A stretch of 34,889 bases of DNA from NCBI GenBank assembly GCA_900546255.1, contig URCB01000018.1, positions 1-34,889 of the forward strand, written 5' to 3'. Position 1 is the stretch's first letter. Every line of letters begins with the position of its first letter. Of the stretch, positions 22,899 to 30,619 are shown one piece after another. The notes under the pieces were generated by a model. It was given only the letters and a program-made list of their open reading frames with translations, was not told the origin of the DNA and did not search any database. This DNA comes from an uncultured Eubacteriales bacterium (GTDB lineage Bacteria; Bacillota; Clostridia; Oscillospirales; Oscillospiraceae). The position numbers and the translations under genes are program-made.

Positions 22899-24350
22899 AT
22901 GAGCAACAATCCTGAGACCAAGGGCTTAAGTTCCTTTGACTTCTTTACCATCGGTTTCGGCGCCATCGTGGGCGTGGGCTGGGCCCTCTCCCTGAACAAC
23001 TGGATGGCCAACAGCGGCGGCCCCATTCCCGCCGCCATCGGTTACCTGATGGTTCTGGTAATTCTCACCCCTGTGGCCCTGTGCTACTGCGAACTGACCC
23101 CCATGCTCCCCGTGGCCGGCGGCGGTGCGGCTTTCGCCTACCGTGCCTTCGGAGAGACGGCATCCATCATCTCCGGGTGGGCCGCCTTCGGTGCGTTCAT
23201 CTTTATGCTTCCCTGGGAAGCCATCTACGTCACCGACGTGCTGTCCATGATCATCCCCGGCGTCCGGGGTGACACTCCGCTGTACACCTTGAACGGCGGC
23301 GATGTCTACCTGGGCGGCCTGATCATCGGTCTGGTGGTCACCGCCATCATCACCTGGGCCAACGCCAAGGGCGCGGTCTCCGCTGCCTGGTTCCAGAAGG
23401 TCATGACTGTCATCCTCTTGGCAGCAGCGGCCATTGGCATCATCTCCGGCATCTTCAAGTTTGACTTTGACAACCTGAAGCCCATCTATGAAAACGTCAA
23501 CGATGCCAACCACAGCAGCATCTTCGGCGGTATCCTAGCCATCATGACCTCGGCCCCCTTCTTTATGTGCGGCTTTGAGACCATTCCCCAGGCCGTGGAG
23601 GACGCCTCCGGCGACGTCAAGGACGTGGGCAAGGCCGTGGTGATGGCCGTGGCCGTGGCCGCTCTGTTCTATGCTTTGGCTCTGTTTGTCCTGGGCGCAG
23701 CCGCTCCCTGGCAGGACTTCCTGGATGTGGACTCTCCCGCCGTGTCCAACCTGCTGCTGAACGCTTACGGCGGCGCCATCGGCCGGGTGCTGTATATCGT
23801 CATCCTCATCGGCACCTTGGCTGGCCTGCTGACCACCTGGAACGGCTTCTATGTGGCCGCCCCTCGTCTGCTCATGTGCCTGGCCCGTGCCAACCTGGTG
23901 CCCAAGGCTCTGGCAAAGCAGAACCCCAAGAACGGCGTGCCCACCAACGGCATCATCCTCTGCGCTGTCCTGTCGGCAGCCGGCCCCTTCCTGGGCGTCG
24001 GTTTGATCGAGCCGTTGACCTCCTTCTCCGGCACCGCCTGTCTGACCTCCTGGGCCATCACCTGCTTCTGCCTGATCCGTCTGCGGAAGACCGAGCCCGA
24101 CCTGCCCCGGCCCTATAAGATCGTCGGCGGCACCCCCACCGCTTGGTTTGGCGGTATCGTGATGACCGTGATCTGGGTGATGTTCTTCATCCCCACCTCC
24201 CCCTGCTACATGGGTACCATGGCCATGATCATCTTCCTGGTCTGGATGGCCATCGGCATCATCCTCTACCTGGGCAACAGCGGCCAGCGCCGCAAAGTGC
24301 CCAAGGAAGAGCGGGCTGCTGCCATGTTCGCCACCATGGGCGACGAATAA
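22899..24350 (+). CDS. APC-superfamily amino acid permease, probable GABA importer
   Basis: A 483-aa integral membrane protein with about 12 hydrophobic segments. The first includes the APC hallmark FFTIGFGAIVGVGWALSLNNW, and a later one has SAPFFMCGFETIPQAVEDASGDVKD, the substrate-gating region of this group. The tail is short and charged (QRRKVPKEERAAAMFATMGDE). It is the last gene of the operon before the terminator and is preceded by AAGAGGTG, so import of GABA (possibly in exchange for a product) is the likely role. The exact substrate cannot be read from the sequence. Confidence 0.88.
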   Translation: MSNNPETKGLSSFDFFTIGFGAIVGVGWALSLNNWMANSGGPIPAAIGYLMVLVILTPVALCYCELTPMLPVAGGGAAFAYRAFGETASIISGWAAFGAFIFMLPWEAIYVTDVLSMIIPGVRGDTPLYTLNGGDVYLGGLIIGLVVTAIITWANAKGAVSAAWFQKVMTVILLAAAAIGIISGIFKFDFDNLKPIYENVNDANHSSIFGGILAIMTSAPFFMCGFETIPQAVEDASGDVKDVGKAVVMAVAVAALFYALALFVLGAAAPWQDFLDVDSPAVSNLLLNAYGGAIGRVLYIVILIGTLAGLLTTWNGFYVAAPRLLMCLARANLVPKALAKQNPKNGVPTNGIILCAVLSAAGPFLGVGLIEPLTSFSGTACLTSWAITCFCLIRLRKTEPDLPRPYKIVGGTPTAWFGGIVMTVIWVMFFIPTSPCYMGTMAMIIFLVWMAIGIILYLGNSGQRRKVPKEERAAAMFATMGDE

Positions 24351-24399
24351 TCCCTGCCAAGTCTGACGCCTTGGCCCTACTCTCCCATTAGGAATGTCT

Positions 24400-24443
24400 C
24401 GGGCGGGAGGATGCTCCCATTACCTCCCGCCCGGGTTTTCCCC
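24400..24443 (+). terminator. Terminator of the GABA operon
   Basis: The arms 24400-24410 (CGGGCGGGAGG) and 24423-24433 form an 11-bp stem with a 12-base loop, followed by a TTTT run and T-rich sequence. Confidence 0.8.
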
Positions 24444-24497
24444 TTTCGTTTCTGTTGAACTCCATACAAATCCCAGGGGGAGGCACTCCCCTCTCCC

Positions 24498-24534
24498 AAA
24501 ACACCCCCGGCAGCGTTGCTGCCGGGGGTGTTTT
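24498..24534. terminator. Bidirectional terminator between permease and rpoN
   Basis: The 17-base arms 24498-24514 and 24518-24534 surround a GTT loop. A T-run follows on the plus strand and the matching A-run gives T residues on the minus strand, so it can stop the convergent operon and rpoN transcripts. The rpoN stop codon falls at its edge. Confidence 0.9.
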
Positions 24535-24535
24535 T

Positions 24536-25855
24536 TTACCGTTTCCTCCGGTAGGACGGCGGCAGTCCCAGTGCCTGGCGGTACTTTGCCACCGTTCGCC
24601 GGGCCACGGGGATGCCCTCCGCCTGGAGGCGTTCCATCAATTCCTGGTCGCTGTAGGGACATCGGGAATCCTCCTCCGCCACCAGCTGGGCAATGCGGGC
24701 CTGGACCCCTTGGGGAGAGAGCCCCTCCCCCACCGCCCGGCCAAAGAACCAGCCCAGGGGAAAGACCCCCTGGCGGCACTGCAGGGCCTTGTGTCCCAGC
24801 GTGCGGCTCACCGTAGAGGGATGCAGGCCCAAGGTCTCCGCCAGCTCCCGCCCCAGCAAAGGCCCCGGCACCGAGGTCCGCCCCCGGAAAAAGTCCTCTT
24901 GGGCCGCCACCAAGGCGGTGAGGCACCGCGTCAGGGTCTCCTGCCGCCGGCGGACGCACTGCAGCACCCACCGGGCCTGCTGAATCTTCTGGCGGAGGTA
25001 GTCCGCCGCCTCGCCGCCGGGGTCCTCCCGGGCCATCTGCAGGTAGGCCGGACTGAGGTGGAACTGGGGCAGGTCCCATTGGTTCACAAAGACCTGCAAG
25101 GTCCCGTCGATCTCCGCCACCCAGGCATCGGGGCGGAGGTAGGCCGTCTCCTCCTGGACCGCCCACGCCCCCACAGGGTTGGGGTCCAGCTCCCGGATGG
25201 CTTGGGCAGCCGCTTCCACCTGCTTTCTGGGCACCCCCAGCCGCCGGGCCAAGGCCCCGTACTGTTCCCGGGCCAGCAGATCCAGCCCTTTCTCACAGAT
25301 GGCCAGGGCCACCCGATGGTCCCCCGGCTGCCGCTTCAGCTGGAGGGCCAGGCTCTCCCCGGCGCTCCGAGCCCCCACCCCCGCCGGGTCCAGGGACTGC
25401 AGGGCGGCAACCCCCTCCTCCAGCAGGGCCTCCGGCACCCCGGCCTGGGTCAGGTCCGCCAGATCCTCCGGATCCAGCCGGCCGTGGTCGTCCAGCAAGT
25501 CCACCAGGTACCGGCACACCGCCAGCAAGGGCTGGTCCAGCCCCTTCCGGTCCAGCTGCTCCGCCAGGAAAAACGCCAAGGACTCCGGTTCCCGGTCCCG
25601 CCGGCCAGGTTCCCCCACCGCCGGCCCGCCGGAGGCAATCCTCTCCCCGGCCAGCCAGGGCACCCGGCTGGCAAAGGCGTCCCAAGCGGTCTCCCGGGCC
25701 CCTGGCGTTTCCTCCATCACCGGGTTCTCCAGGGCCAGGTCCTGGAGGTAGTCCGCCAGTTCCAAGGTGGTCATCTGCAAAATTCCCATGGACTGGAGCA
25801 GCGTCGGGGAGAGCTTCAGCACCTGCGCCAGTTCCAGCTGCTGCTTGTGTTCCAT
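24536..25855 (-). CDS. rpoN: RNA polymerase sigma-54 factor
   Basis: A 439-aa sigma factor required for -24/-12 promoters. Region I is the Gln/Leu-rich N-terminus (about 1-50, QLELAQVLKLSPTLLQSM). After a short acidic linker the core-binding domain follows (LAVCRYLVDLLDDHGRLDPED, LDPAGVGARSAGESLALQL). The DNA-binding part has the helix-turn-helix GLHPSTVSRTLGHKALQCRQG. The C-terminal RpoN box ARRTVAKYR (418-426) is intact. An upstream in-frame start (25918) is rejected because the ATG at 25855 begins the conserved region I and has an AAGGGGG site. It is convergent with the GABA operon. Confidence 0.97.
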   Translation of the reverse strand: MEHKQQLELAQVLKLSPTLLQSMGILQMTTLELADYLQDLALENPVMEETPGARETAWDAFASRVPWLAGERIASGGPAVGEPGRRDREPESLAFFLAEQLDRKGLDQPLLAVCRYLVDLLDDHGRLDPEDLADLTQAGVPEALLEEGVAALQSLDPAGVGARSAGESLALQLKRQPGDHRVALAICEKGLDLLAREQYGALARRLGVPRKQVEAAAQAIRELDPNPVGAWAVQEETAYLRPDAWVAEIDGTLQVFVNQWDLPQFHLSPAYLQMAREDPGGEAADYLRQKIQQARWVLQCVRRRQETLTRCLTALVAAQEDFFRGRTSVPGPLLGRELAETLGLHPSTVSRTLGHKALQCRQGVFPLGWFFGRAVGEGLSPQGVQARIAQLVAEEDSRCPYSDQELMERLQAEGIPVARRTVAKYRQALGLPPSYRRKR

Positions 25856-25886
25856 GCCCTGTCCCCCTTTCCCAACGGTTCTTCCT

Positions 25887-25916
25887 TGATGATAGCATAA
25901 ACCCGCCAGCCCCTGC
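25887..25916 (-). promoter_or_regulatory. Probable promoter of rpoN
   Basis: On the minus strand an extended -10 (TGCTATCAT) lies about 35 bp before the ATG, with TTGCAG 18 bp upstream of TATCAT. Between them is a hairpin (25902-25909 with 25923-25930) that overlaps the promoter. Moderate support. Confidence 0.5.
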
Positions 25917-26008
25917 AAGGGTCTGGCGGGCCCGGCCGGGCAGAGGGCCCACAGCGCCTAGCAATGTGCGTCCCTTTTGGATGGCACCCCGCCCTTAAAC
26001 CATAGCAC

Positions 26009-26040
26009 GGCCCCGGCACTTTAAGAAAAGCGCCGGGGCC
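26009..26040. terminator. Hairpin downstream of the small ORF
   Basis: The arms GGCCCCGGC (26009-26017) and GCCGGGGCC (26032-26040) are perfectly complementary. On the minus strand no T-run follows, so it may be a weak terminator or processing signal for the 44-aa ORF. Confidence 0.45.
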
Positions 26041-26055
26041 ATGTTTCTAACGGGT

Positions 26056-26190
26056 TTATTTTCCGGTCTGCTCGCCGCCCTTTTCCTGGCCGGCGCCAAA
26101 GCCGCTGTTCTGCTTTCTGCCCTTCTTCTGCTGGCCCGCTTCCTTCGAGAACTGGCCGTTGCAGGGCTTGTTTTCCTTTTTCTGGCTCAT
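26056..26190 (-). CDS. Small 44-aa basic, Gln/Gly/Lys-rich protein
   Basis: A short frame (MSQKKENKPCNGQFSKEAGQ..., ending in GGEQTGK) with a very good ribosome site, AAGGAG eight bases before the ATG at 26190. It is strongly hydrophilic, Lys/Gln/Gly-rich, has a single Cys (residue 10), and has no membrane segment. Composition suggests an intrinsically disordered, possibly nucleic-acid- or spore-associated peptide. I do not recognise a family. A hydrophobic plus-strand frame overlaps but lacks a ribosome site. A GC hairpin (26009-26040) follows. It is divergent from the two-component operon. Confidence 0.6.
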   Translation of the reverse strand: MSQKKENKPCNGQFSKEAGQQKKGRKQNSGFGAGQEKGGEQTGK

Positions 26191-26252
26191 GGATGCATCT
26201 CCTTTCTCAAGAGTCCACCCCTACTATGCCCGGTTTGGAGGACGTTATTCCC

Positions 26253-26281
26253 TTGACGCCACCTTCCCACTATGCCATAAT
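26253..26281 (+). promoter_or_regulatory. Promoter of the two-component operon
   Basis: TTGACG (26253-26258), a 17-bp spacer, then CATAAT (26276-26281). The start would be near 26288, about 100 nt before the response-regulator ATG. Confidence 0.75.
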
Positions 26282-26390
26282 ACAGAAAGGGATTTTTTGC
26301 CCCAAAACACCCGAAAACACAAGATTTGTTCAAACTTTTTTGCTATTCTATCCCCATCTTGATTTTCAATCCACAGAAAGAGGTGTCCCC

Positions 26391-27077
26391 ATGGCAAGGA
26401 AAGTACTCATCGTAGAGGACGAGAGCAACATCGCCGAGCTCATCAACCTCTACCTGAAAAAGGAAGGTTACGAGACCATGATCGCCGAGGACGGCGGCAA
26501 AGCCCTGGAGCTCTACCGCCTCTTCCGCCCCGACCTGGTGCTGCTGGATATCATGCTCCCGGTGATGGACGGCTGGGCCGTCTGCGCCAAAATTCGGGAG
26601 ACCGACAAAACCCCCATCATCATGCTCACCGCCAAAGGCGAAACCACCGACAAAGTCACCGGCCTGGAGATGGGGGCCGACGATTACATCGTCAAGCCCT
26701 TTGAGATGAAGGAGCTGCTGGCCCGGGTCCACGCCGTCCTCCGCCGCCTGGGGGGGGACGAGGCCAAAGCCCGCTGCCTCTCCTTCGACGGCCTGGTGAT
26801 CAACCTGGACTCCTACGAACTGGAGGTCCGGGGCAAGCGGGTGGACACCCCCCCGAAAGAATTGGAGCTGCTTTACCACCTGGCCTCCTCCCCCAACCGG
26901 GTGTTCACCCGGAACCAGCTGCTGGACGAGGTGTGGGGCTTTGACTACTTCGGCGACTCCCGCACCGTGGACGTGCACATCAAGCGCCTGCGGGAAAAGC
27001 TGGAAGGGGTCAGCGACCAGTGGTCCCTGAAAACCGTCTGGGGCGTGGGGTATAAGTTCGAGCTCCACAACGACTGA
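26391..27077 (+). CDS. OmpR/PhoB-family response regulator
   Basis: A 228-aa regulator. The receiver domain (1-120) has the acidic pocket VEDE, phosphoacceptor D53 (LVLLDIMLPVMDGW), and K102 (DDYIVKPFEMKELL). The winged-helix domain (about 130-226) includes TPPKELELLYHLASSPNRVFTRNQLLDEVWG and SRTVDVHIKRLREKL, the recognition region, ending WGVGYKFE. The ATG at 26391 begins the conserved MARKVLIVEDE; an upstream reading is open but lacks conserved sequence. It is 14 bases before the kinase gene, a standard pair. The regulated process is not evident. Confidence 0.95.
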   Translation: MARKVLIVEDESNIAELINLYLKKEGYETMIAEDGGKALELYRLFRPDLVLLDIMLPVMDGWAVCAKIRETDKTPIIMLTAKGETTDKVTGLEMGADDYIVKPFEMKELLARVHAVLRRLGGDEAKARCLSFDGLVINLDSYELEVRGKRVDTPPKELELLYHLASSPNRVFTRNQLLDEVWGFDYFGDSRTVDVHIKRLREKLEGVSDQWSLKTVWGVGYKFELHND

Positions 27078-27091
27078 CCGGGCACGCGGCT

Positions 27092-28564
27092 ATGGCACAA
27101 CCGAAAAGCATGTACCTGCGCCAGGTCACGGTGATGCTGGGCCTCATCATCCTCTGTATGACCCTGTTGGGCGCAGGGTTCTTCTCCCTGTCCTACCGCT
27201 ACCAGCTCCAGGAGATCCAATCCACCCTGGACCGCAACGCCGGCTTCATCTCTGACTACGCCAGCGTGGCCCTCACCGAGGGCAGTTCCCTCACCGACAA
27301 GGACTTTGTCAACTACATCCAGTCGGTGGTCCTCCTCACTGACACCACCGTCCTGGTGTGCAACACCGAGGGGATGGTGGTCTGCGCCGCCGGCACAAAC
27401 TGGAACCAGGAACTGCTCACCTCCGGGGAGGTTGCCATCCCCGCCTGGGCCACCAACCAGCTGCTCAGCGGGCGGTCCTACAGCGGTATGACCACCTTTG
27501 ATGGCATCTTCAACACCCGGTGCTACGTCACCAGCGAGATCCTCTCCCCCCTGGTGCGGGATCAGAACACCGGGGAGCTGGTCTCCTCCAACGTCCCCAC
27601 CGGCTTCCTCTTTGTGGCCAACGATGCCACCTCCGTGATGGAGTTTCTCCAGCACACCTTCCAGCTCTTCTTCATCACCGCCATTGCAGTGCTCCTGATC
27701 ACCTTGATCATCTGCTCCTTCACCGTCCAAAAGATGGTGGACCCCCTGAAGAGCATGTGTTCCTTCGCCCACCGCTTCGCCCGGGGGGAGGTGGACGTGC
27801 GCATCACCGACTACAAAAACCGCAACGACGAGATCGGGGAGCTGGCCGCCGCCTTCAACGCCATGGCAGACTCCCTGGCCCAAGCCGAGCAGAAGCGCAG
27901 CGAGTTCGTGGCCAACGTCTCCCACGAGTTGAAGACTCCCATGACCACCATCGCCGGCTTTGCCGACGGTATTTTGGACGGCACCATCCCCCCGGAAAAG
28001 GAGCGGGAGTCCCTCCAGGTGATCTCCTCGGAGACCCGGCGCCTGTCCCGGCTGGTGCGGCGGATGCTGGAGCTGTCCCGGCTCCAGTCCTCGGAGCGGG
28101 TGGCCGCCCAGGAGCAATTTGACGCCGCCGAAATCCTCCTCCGGGTGCTGGTCAGCCTGGAGACCAAGATCACCGAGAAGGACCTGGAGGTGGAGACCCA
28201 CCTCCCCAACGGCCCCGTCATGGTGTGGGGAGACCCCGACGCCGTCACCCAGGTGTGCTACAACCTGCTGGACAACGCCGTGAAGTTCGCCTCCCCCAAG
28301 GGGCTGCTCACCTTAAAGATCACCACCAAAGCCGGCAAGGCCTACATCGCCATCGGCAACCAGGGGGAGACCATCCCCCCCGAACAGCTCACCCACATTT
28401 TCGACCGGTTCCACAAGGCTGACTCCTCCCGCTCCACCCACAAGGACGGGGTGGGCCTGGGGCTGTACATCGTGAAAACCCTCCTGAATACCTACAAGGA
28501 GGACATCTTCGTCACCAGCGAAAACGGGTTTACCGAGTTCACCTTCACCCTCTCCGAGGTGTAA
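27092..28564 (+). CDS. Membrane-bound sensor histidine kinase
   Basis: A 490-aa kinase. TM1 is at about 11-33 (VTVMLGLIILCMTLLGAGFF); an extracytoplasmic sensor of about 150 residues follows, then TM2 (about 190-211), a HAMP segment, and HisKA with phospho-acceptor H278 (VANVSHELKTPMTTIAGFADG). The ATP-binding domain has the N box (QVCYNLLDNAVKFASPKG) and the G2 region (DGVGLGLYIVK). The sensor domain lacks an obvious PAS or CACHE signature that I can name, so the signal is unknown. It is cotranscribed with the upstream regulator and ends before a strong terminator. Confidence 0.95.
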   Translation: MAQPKSMYLRQVTVMLGLIILCMTLLGAGFFSLSYRYQLQEIQSTLDRNAGFISDYASVALTEGSSLTDKDFVNYIQSVVLLTDTTVLVCNTEGMVVCAAGTNWNQELLTSGEVAIPAWATNQLLSGRSYSGMTTFDGIFNTRCYVTSEILSPLVRDQNTGELVSSNVPTGFLFVANDATSVMEFLQHTFQLFFITAIAVLLITLIICSFTVQKMVDPLKSMCSFAHRFARGEVDVRITDYKNRNDEIGELAAAFNAMADSLAQAEQKRSEFVANVSHELKTPMTTIAGFADGILDGTIPPEKERESLQVISSETRRLSRLVRRMLELSRLQSSERVAAQEQFDAAEILLRVLVSLETKITEKDLEVETHLPNGPVMVWGDPDAVTQVCYNLLDNAVKFASPKGLLTLKITTKAGKAYIAIGNQGETIPPEQLTHIFDRFHKADSSRSTHKDGVGLGLYIVKTLLNTYKEDIFVTSENGFTEFTFTLSEV

Positions 28565-28602
28565 GGCAGCGGTGCCTCCCTCTATCTACCAATCCCAAAA
28601 AA

Positions 28603-28632
28603 GCCCGGAGCCGATTCGGCTCCGGGCTTTTT
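28603..28632. terminator. Terminator shared by kinase and SLH peptidase genes
   Basis: An 11-bp stem (28603-28613 with 28617-28627), loop ATT, then TTTTT on the plus strand. The upstream A-run (28597-28602) supplies T residues on the minus strand, so it serves the convergent minus-strand gene as well. Confidence 0.9.
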
Positions 28633-28665
28633 CCCGTTGGAAAGGTGTTGAGCGTTGCAGCGCGG

Positions 28666-30306
28666 TCAGCGGATCACCATGCCGGTCTGCCGCTCGTTCC
28701 AGATCCGCTCAAAGGTCTGGGCATTCTCCCAGTACTGGTAAACCTCACCCCGGTTGTAGTAGTTGTAGGGGTCGGAGATCAAGTACCCCCGTTCCGGGTC
28801 ATAGCCGTAGACCAGCACCGCGTGGTTGTTGCTCACCAGGCGCTGGGTGGTGCCCTCGATGTTGTAGTACCGGTAATACGGTGCTTCCCACCACAGGGTC
28901 ATGTAGGCCACCACGCAGTTGCCCGCCAGCAGCTCCCGCTGCAGGTCGGTGATGGAGGCCCCCCGGAAGTCGGCGCACACCACGTCCCCGTTGCAGTAGC
29001 TGTTGGAGTACTCCGCCAGCTTGGCCGGGTAGATGGTGGTCCGGGTGCGCTTCGAGGTGTCGGGCACATAGGGGGAGCCCACAAACCCCTTCTCCGGGTT
29101 GGAGCTGTGCCGTGGCAGGTTGTCCAGGAAGTACTTCACCGACACGTCCGTGGCATACCCCTTGGCCTGCAGCCCCATCAGGGTGGACACAGCCTCGCAC
29201 CCCACCCAGGCGTAGATGTTGTCAATCTGGCTGATGTAGGGCACATAGGGCAGCTGGTAGAAGGTCGCCGTCTGCACCAGGGCGCCATCGCTGCCCGCGG
29301 TGTAGGCTCCCACCACCTGGTTTACCGCCAGGTTGCCGTCCCGGTCCACATAGTACAGCTGGCCGTCCACCTGGTGGACCCCAGCCTGGAAGGTCATCTG
29401 GGTCAGGTCCACGCCGGTCCAGGTCTCCCCGCTGCCATTGTCCACCGGGGTGTGCTGCACCGCCGCCTCTGCGATGGTGGTGGCCGCCCAATGGCTGGCC
29501 GGCACGTCTGCAAAGAGGCCCAGGGTCATCAGTTTATTGGCCTGGGCGCTGTCCCCCGTCCGGCCCAGCATCCGGTTGAGCACCGCGCAGGCCTCTGCCC
29601 GGGTCAGGCCGTTCTCCGGACGGAAGGTCCCATCGGGGTAGCCGCCGATCCAGCCCTGGGCGGCAGCTGCCCCGATGGCCTGGGCCGCCCAGTGGGTGGC
29701 GGGCACGTCGGGGAAGGTGGCCGTCCCCCCCTCCTGGGGGTTCACCCGCAGGAGCAGGGCCACAAACTCCGCCCGGGTAATCACATCGTTGGGGCGGAAG
29801 AAGGCGCCGTTGTCAAAGATGCCCAAGGCGCACAGCGCCCGGGCCGGCTGGGCAAACCAGTCGCTGTCGGCCACATCGGTGTACCCACAGTCGCCGGTGC
29901 CGCTGTCCGGATCGGCCAGCAGGCGGTACAGGATCTGCGCCGCCTGGGCCCGGGTAAGCTGGGTTTCCGGCTGGAAGGTCCCCCCAGGGAACCCCGCCAT
30001 GTAGGCCACATGGTCCTGGCGCAGGGCGATTCCCTCCGGCAGGGACTGGTCGGGGGTGGTGTCCTCCGGTTCCTCCGGGGTGGCGGGGGACTCGGGGGCC
30101 TCCGGCGCCTGGGTGTCTTGGTCCGGCGGGGTCACCGGCGTCTCCTCCCCGGTCTCCCCTTCCGGGGGCGTGGTCTCCGAGGTGAGGGGCTCTGTGACTT
30201 CGGCAGGTTCTTCCACCGGCCCACTCTCCACGGCCAGGGCCGGGGAAACCATCACCATCAGGGACAGCACCACCGCCATGCCGCCGGCCAGCATTCTTCT
30301 CTTCAT
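28666..30306 (-). CDS. Secreted SLH-domain protein with C39-like cysteine peptidase domain
   Basis: A 546-aa surface protein. A signal peptide (1-25, ending SPALA) is followed by an acidic Pro/Glu/Thr linker (about 28-92) and three SLH repeats (about 93-283; FPGGTFQPETQLTRAQAAQILYR, FRPNDVITRAEFVALLLRV, YPDGTFRPENGLTRAEACAVLN). SLH repeats attach to wall polysaccharide. A short linker leads to a papain-like C39 domain (about 350-546) with probable catalytic C370 (WVGCEAVSTLMG), H495 (NNHAVLVYGYD) and D512 (ISDPYN). The substrate, perhaps a surface or secreted protein or peptide, is unknown. Three ATGs stand in a row; the third (30306) is best spaced from GGAGG. Confidence 0.92.
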   Translation of the reverse strand: MKRRMLAGGMAVVLSLMVMVSPALAVESGPVEEPAEVTEPLTSETTPPEGETGEETPVTPPDQDTQAPEAPESPATPEEPEDTTPDQSLPEGIALRQDHVAYMAGFPGGTFQPETQLTRAQAAQILYRLLADPDSGTGDCGYTDVADSDWFAQPARALCALGIFDNGAFFRPNDVITRAEFVALLLRVNPQEGGTATFPDVPATHWAAQAIGAAAAQGWIGGYPDGTFRPENGLTRAEACAVLNRMLGRTGDSAQANKLMTLGLFADVPASHWAATTIAEAAVQHTPVDNGSGETWTGVDLTQMTFQAGVHQVDGQLYYVDRDGNLAVNQVVGAYTAGSDGALVQTATFYQLPYVPYISQIDNIYAWVGCEAVSTLMGLQAKGYATDVSVKYFLDNLPRHSSNPEKGFVGSPYVPDTSKRTRTTIYPAKLAEYSNSYCNGDVVCADFRGASITDLQRELLAGNCVVAYMTLWWEAPYYRYYNIEGTTQRLVSNNHAVLVYGYDPERGYLISDPYNYYNRGEVYQYWENAQTFERIWNERQTGMVIR

Positions 30307-30343
30307 CATCATTCCTCCCGTTCTCTTTGGTAAAGATACTTTT

Positions 30344-30372
30344 ATTATAAAACGCGGCCCGCCCCTCGTCAA
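30344..30372 (-). promoter_or_regulatory. Promoter of the SLH peptidase gene
   Basis: On the minus strand TTGACG (30367-30372), a 17-bp spacer and a perfect TATAAT (30344-30349). Confidence 0.88.
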
Positions 30373-30406
30373 GGCGAAATGCCCCCGCAAAAACTGTGTA
30401 TGCCTC

Positions 30407-30435
30407 TTGACAACCGGGCAAAAATAAGCTATGAT
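30407..30435 (+). promoter_or_regulatory. Promoter of the riboswitch-ATPase transcript
   Basis: A perfect TTGACA (30407-30412), a 17-bp spacer and TATGAT (30430-30435). The start near 30442 is just before the aptamer. Confidence 0.88.
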
Positions 30436-30443
30436 GGCCCAGT

Positions 30444-30537
30444 AAAAAGGGAGTAGCTGCCACAAGCAATTGTGGAGCCGCGGCGTCAATGCACGGGCAG
30501 GCTTGCCCCGCTGCGGTTTGAAATGGCGAGACTTTTG
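30444..30537 (+). ncRNA. yybP-ykoY (Mn2+) riboswitch aptamer
   Basis: The leader has the two conserved blocks of the yybP-ykoY family: AGGGAGTAGC near 30448 and GGCGAGAC near 30525-30532. P1 pairs AAAAG (30445-30449) with CTTTT (30532-30536). Between them are a hairpin CCACAA/TTGTGG (30460-30475) and another around CGGGCAGGCTTGCCCG. This class senses Mn2+ and usually turns on exporters; here it precedes a cation P-type ATPase. Identified by eye from motifs and pairing; a covariance-model scan would settle it. Confidence 0.8.
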
Positions 30538-30579
30538 GATTCCATGCTGGGTGTGGGAGACAAAAGGTCTCGTTTTTTT
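30527..30579 (+). terminator. Riboswitch expression-platform terminator
   Basis: The segment CGAGACTTTTG (30527-30537), which includes the 3' strand of aptamer P1, is complementary to CAAAAGGTCTCG (30561-30572, one bulge), followed by TTTTTTT. Forming the aptamer would sequester the first strand and prevent termination, giving an ON switch. A smaller GAGAC/GTCTC hairpin lies inside. Confidence 0.75.
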
Positions 30580-30619
30580 GTGTCCCTGCACCGGAACGCG
30601 GAAAGGAAGAGAACACGGA

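Noticed and set aside
24498..24534. Repeat element or attachment site after the GABA operon
   Set aside because: The dyad with flanking A and T runs is fully explained as a bidirectional terminator between convergent genes.
26041..26256. Hydrophobic 71-aa plus-strand frame
   Set aside because: It has no ribosome site, starts directly at a hairpin, and is antisense to a small frame with an excellent ribosome site. A small membrane peptide cannot be fully excluded.
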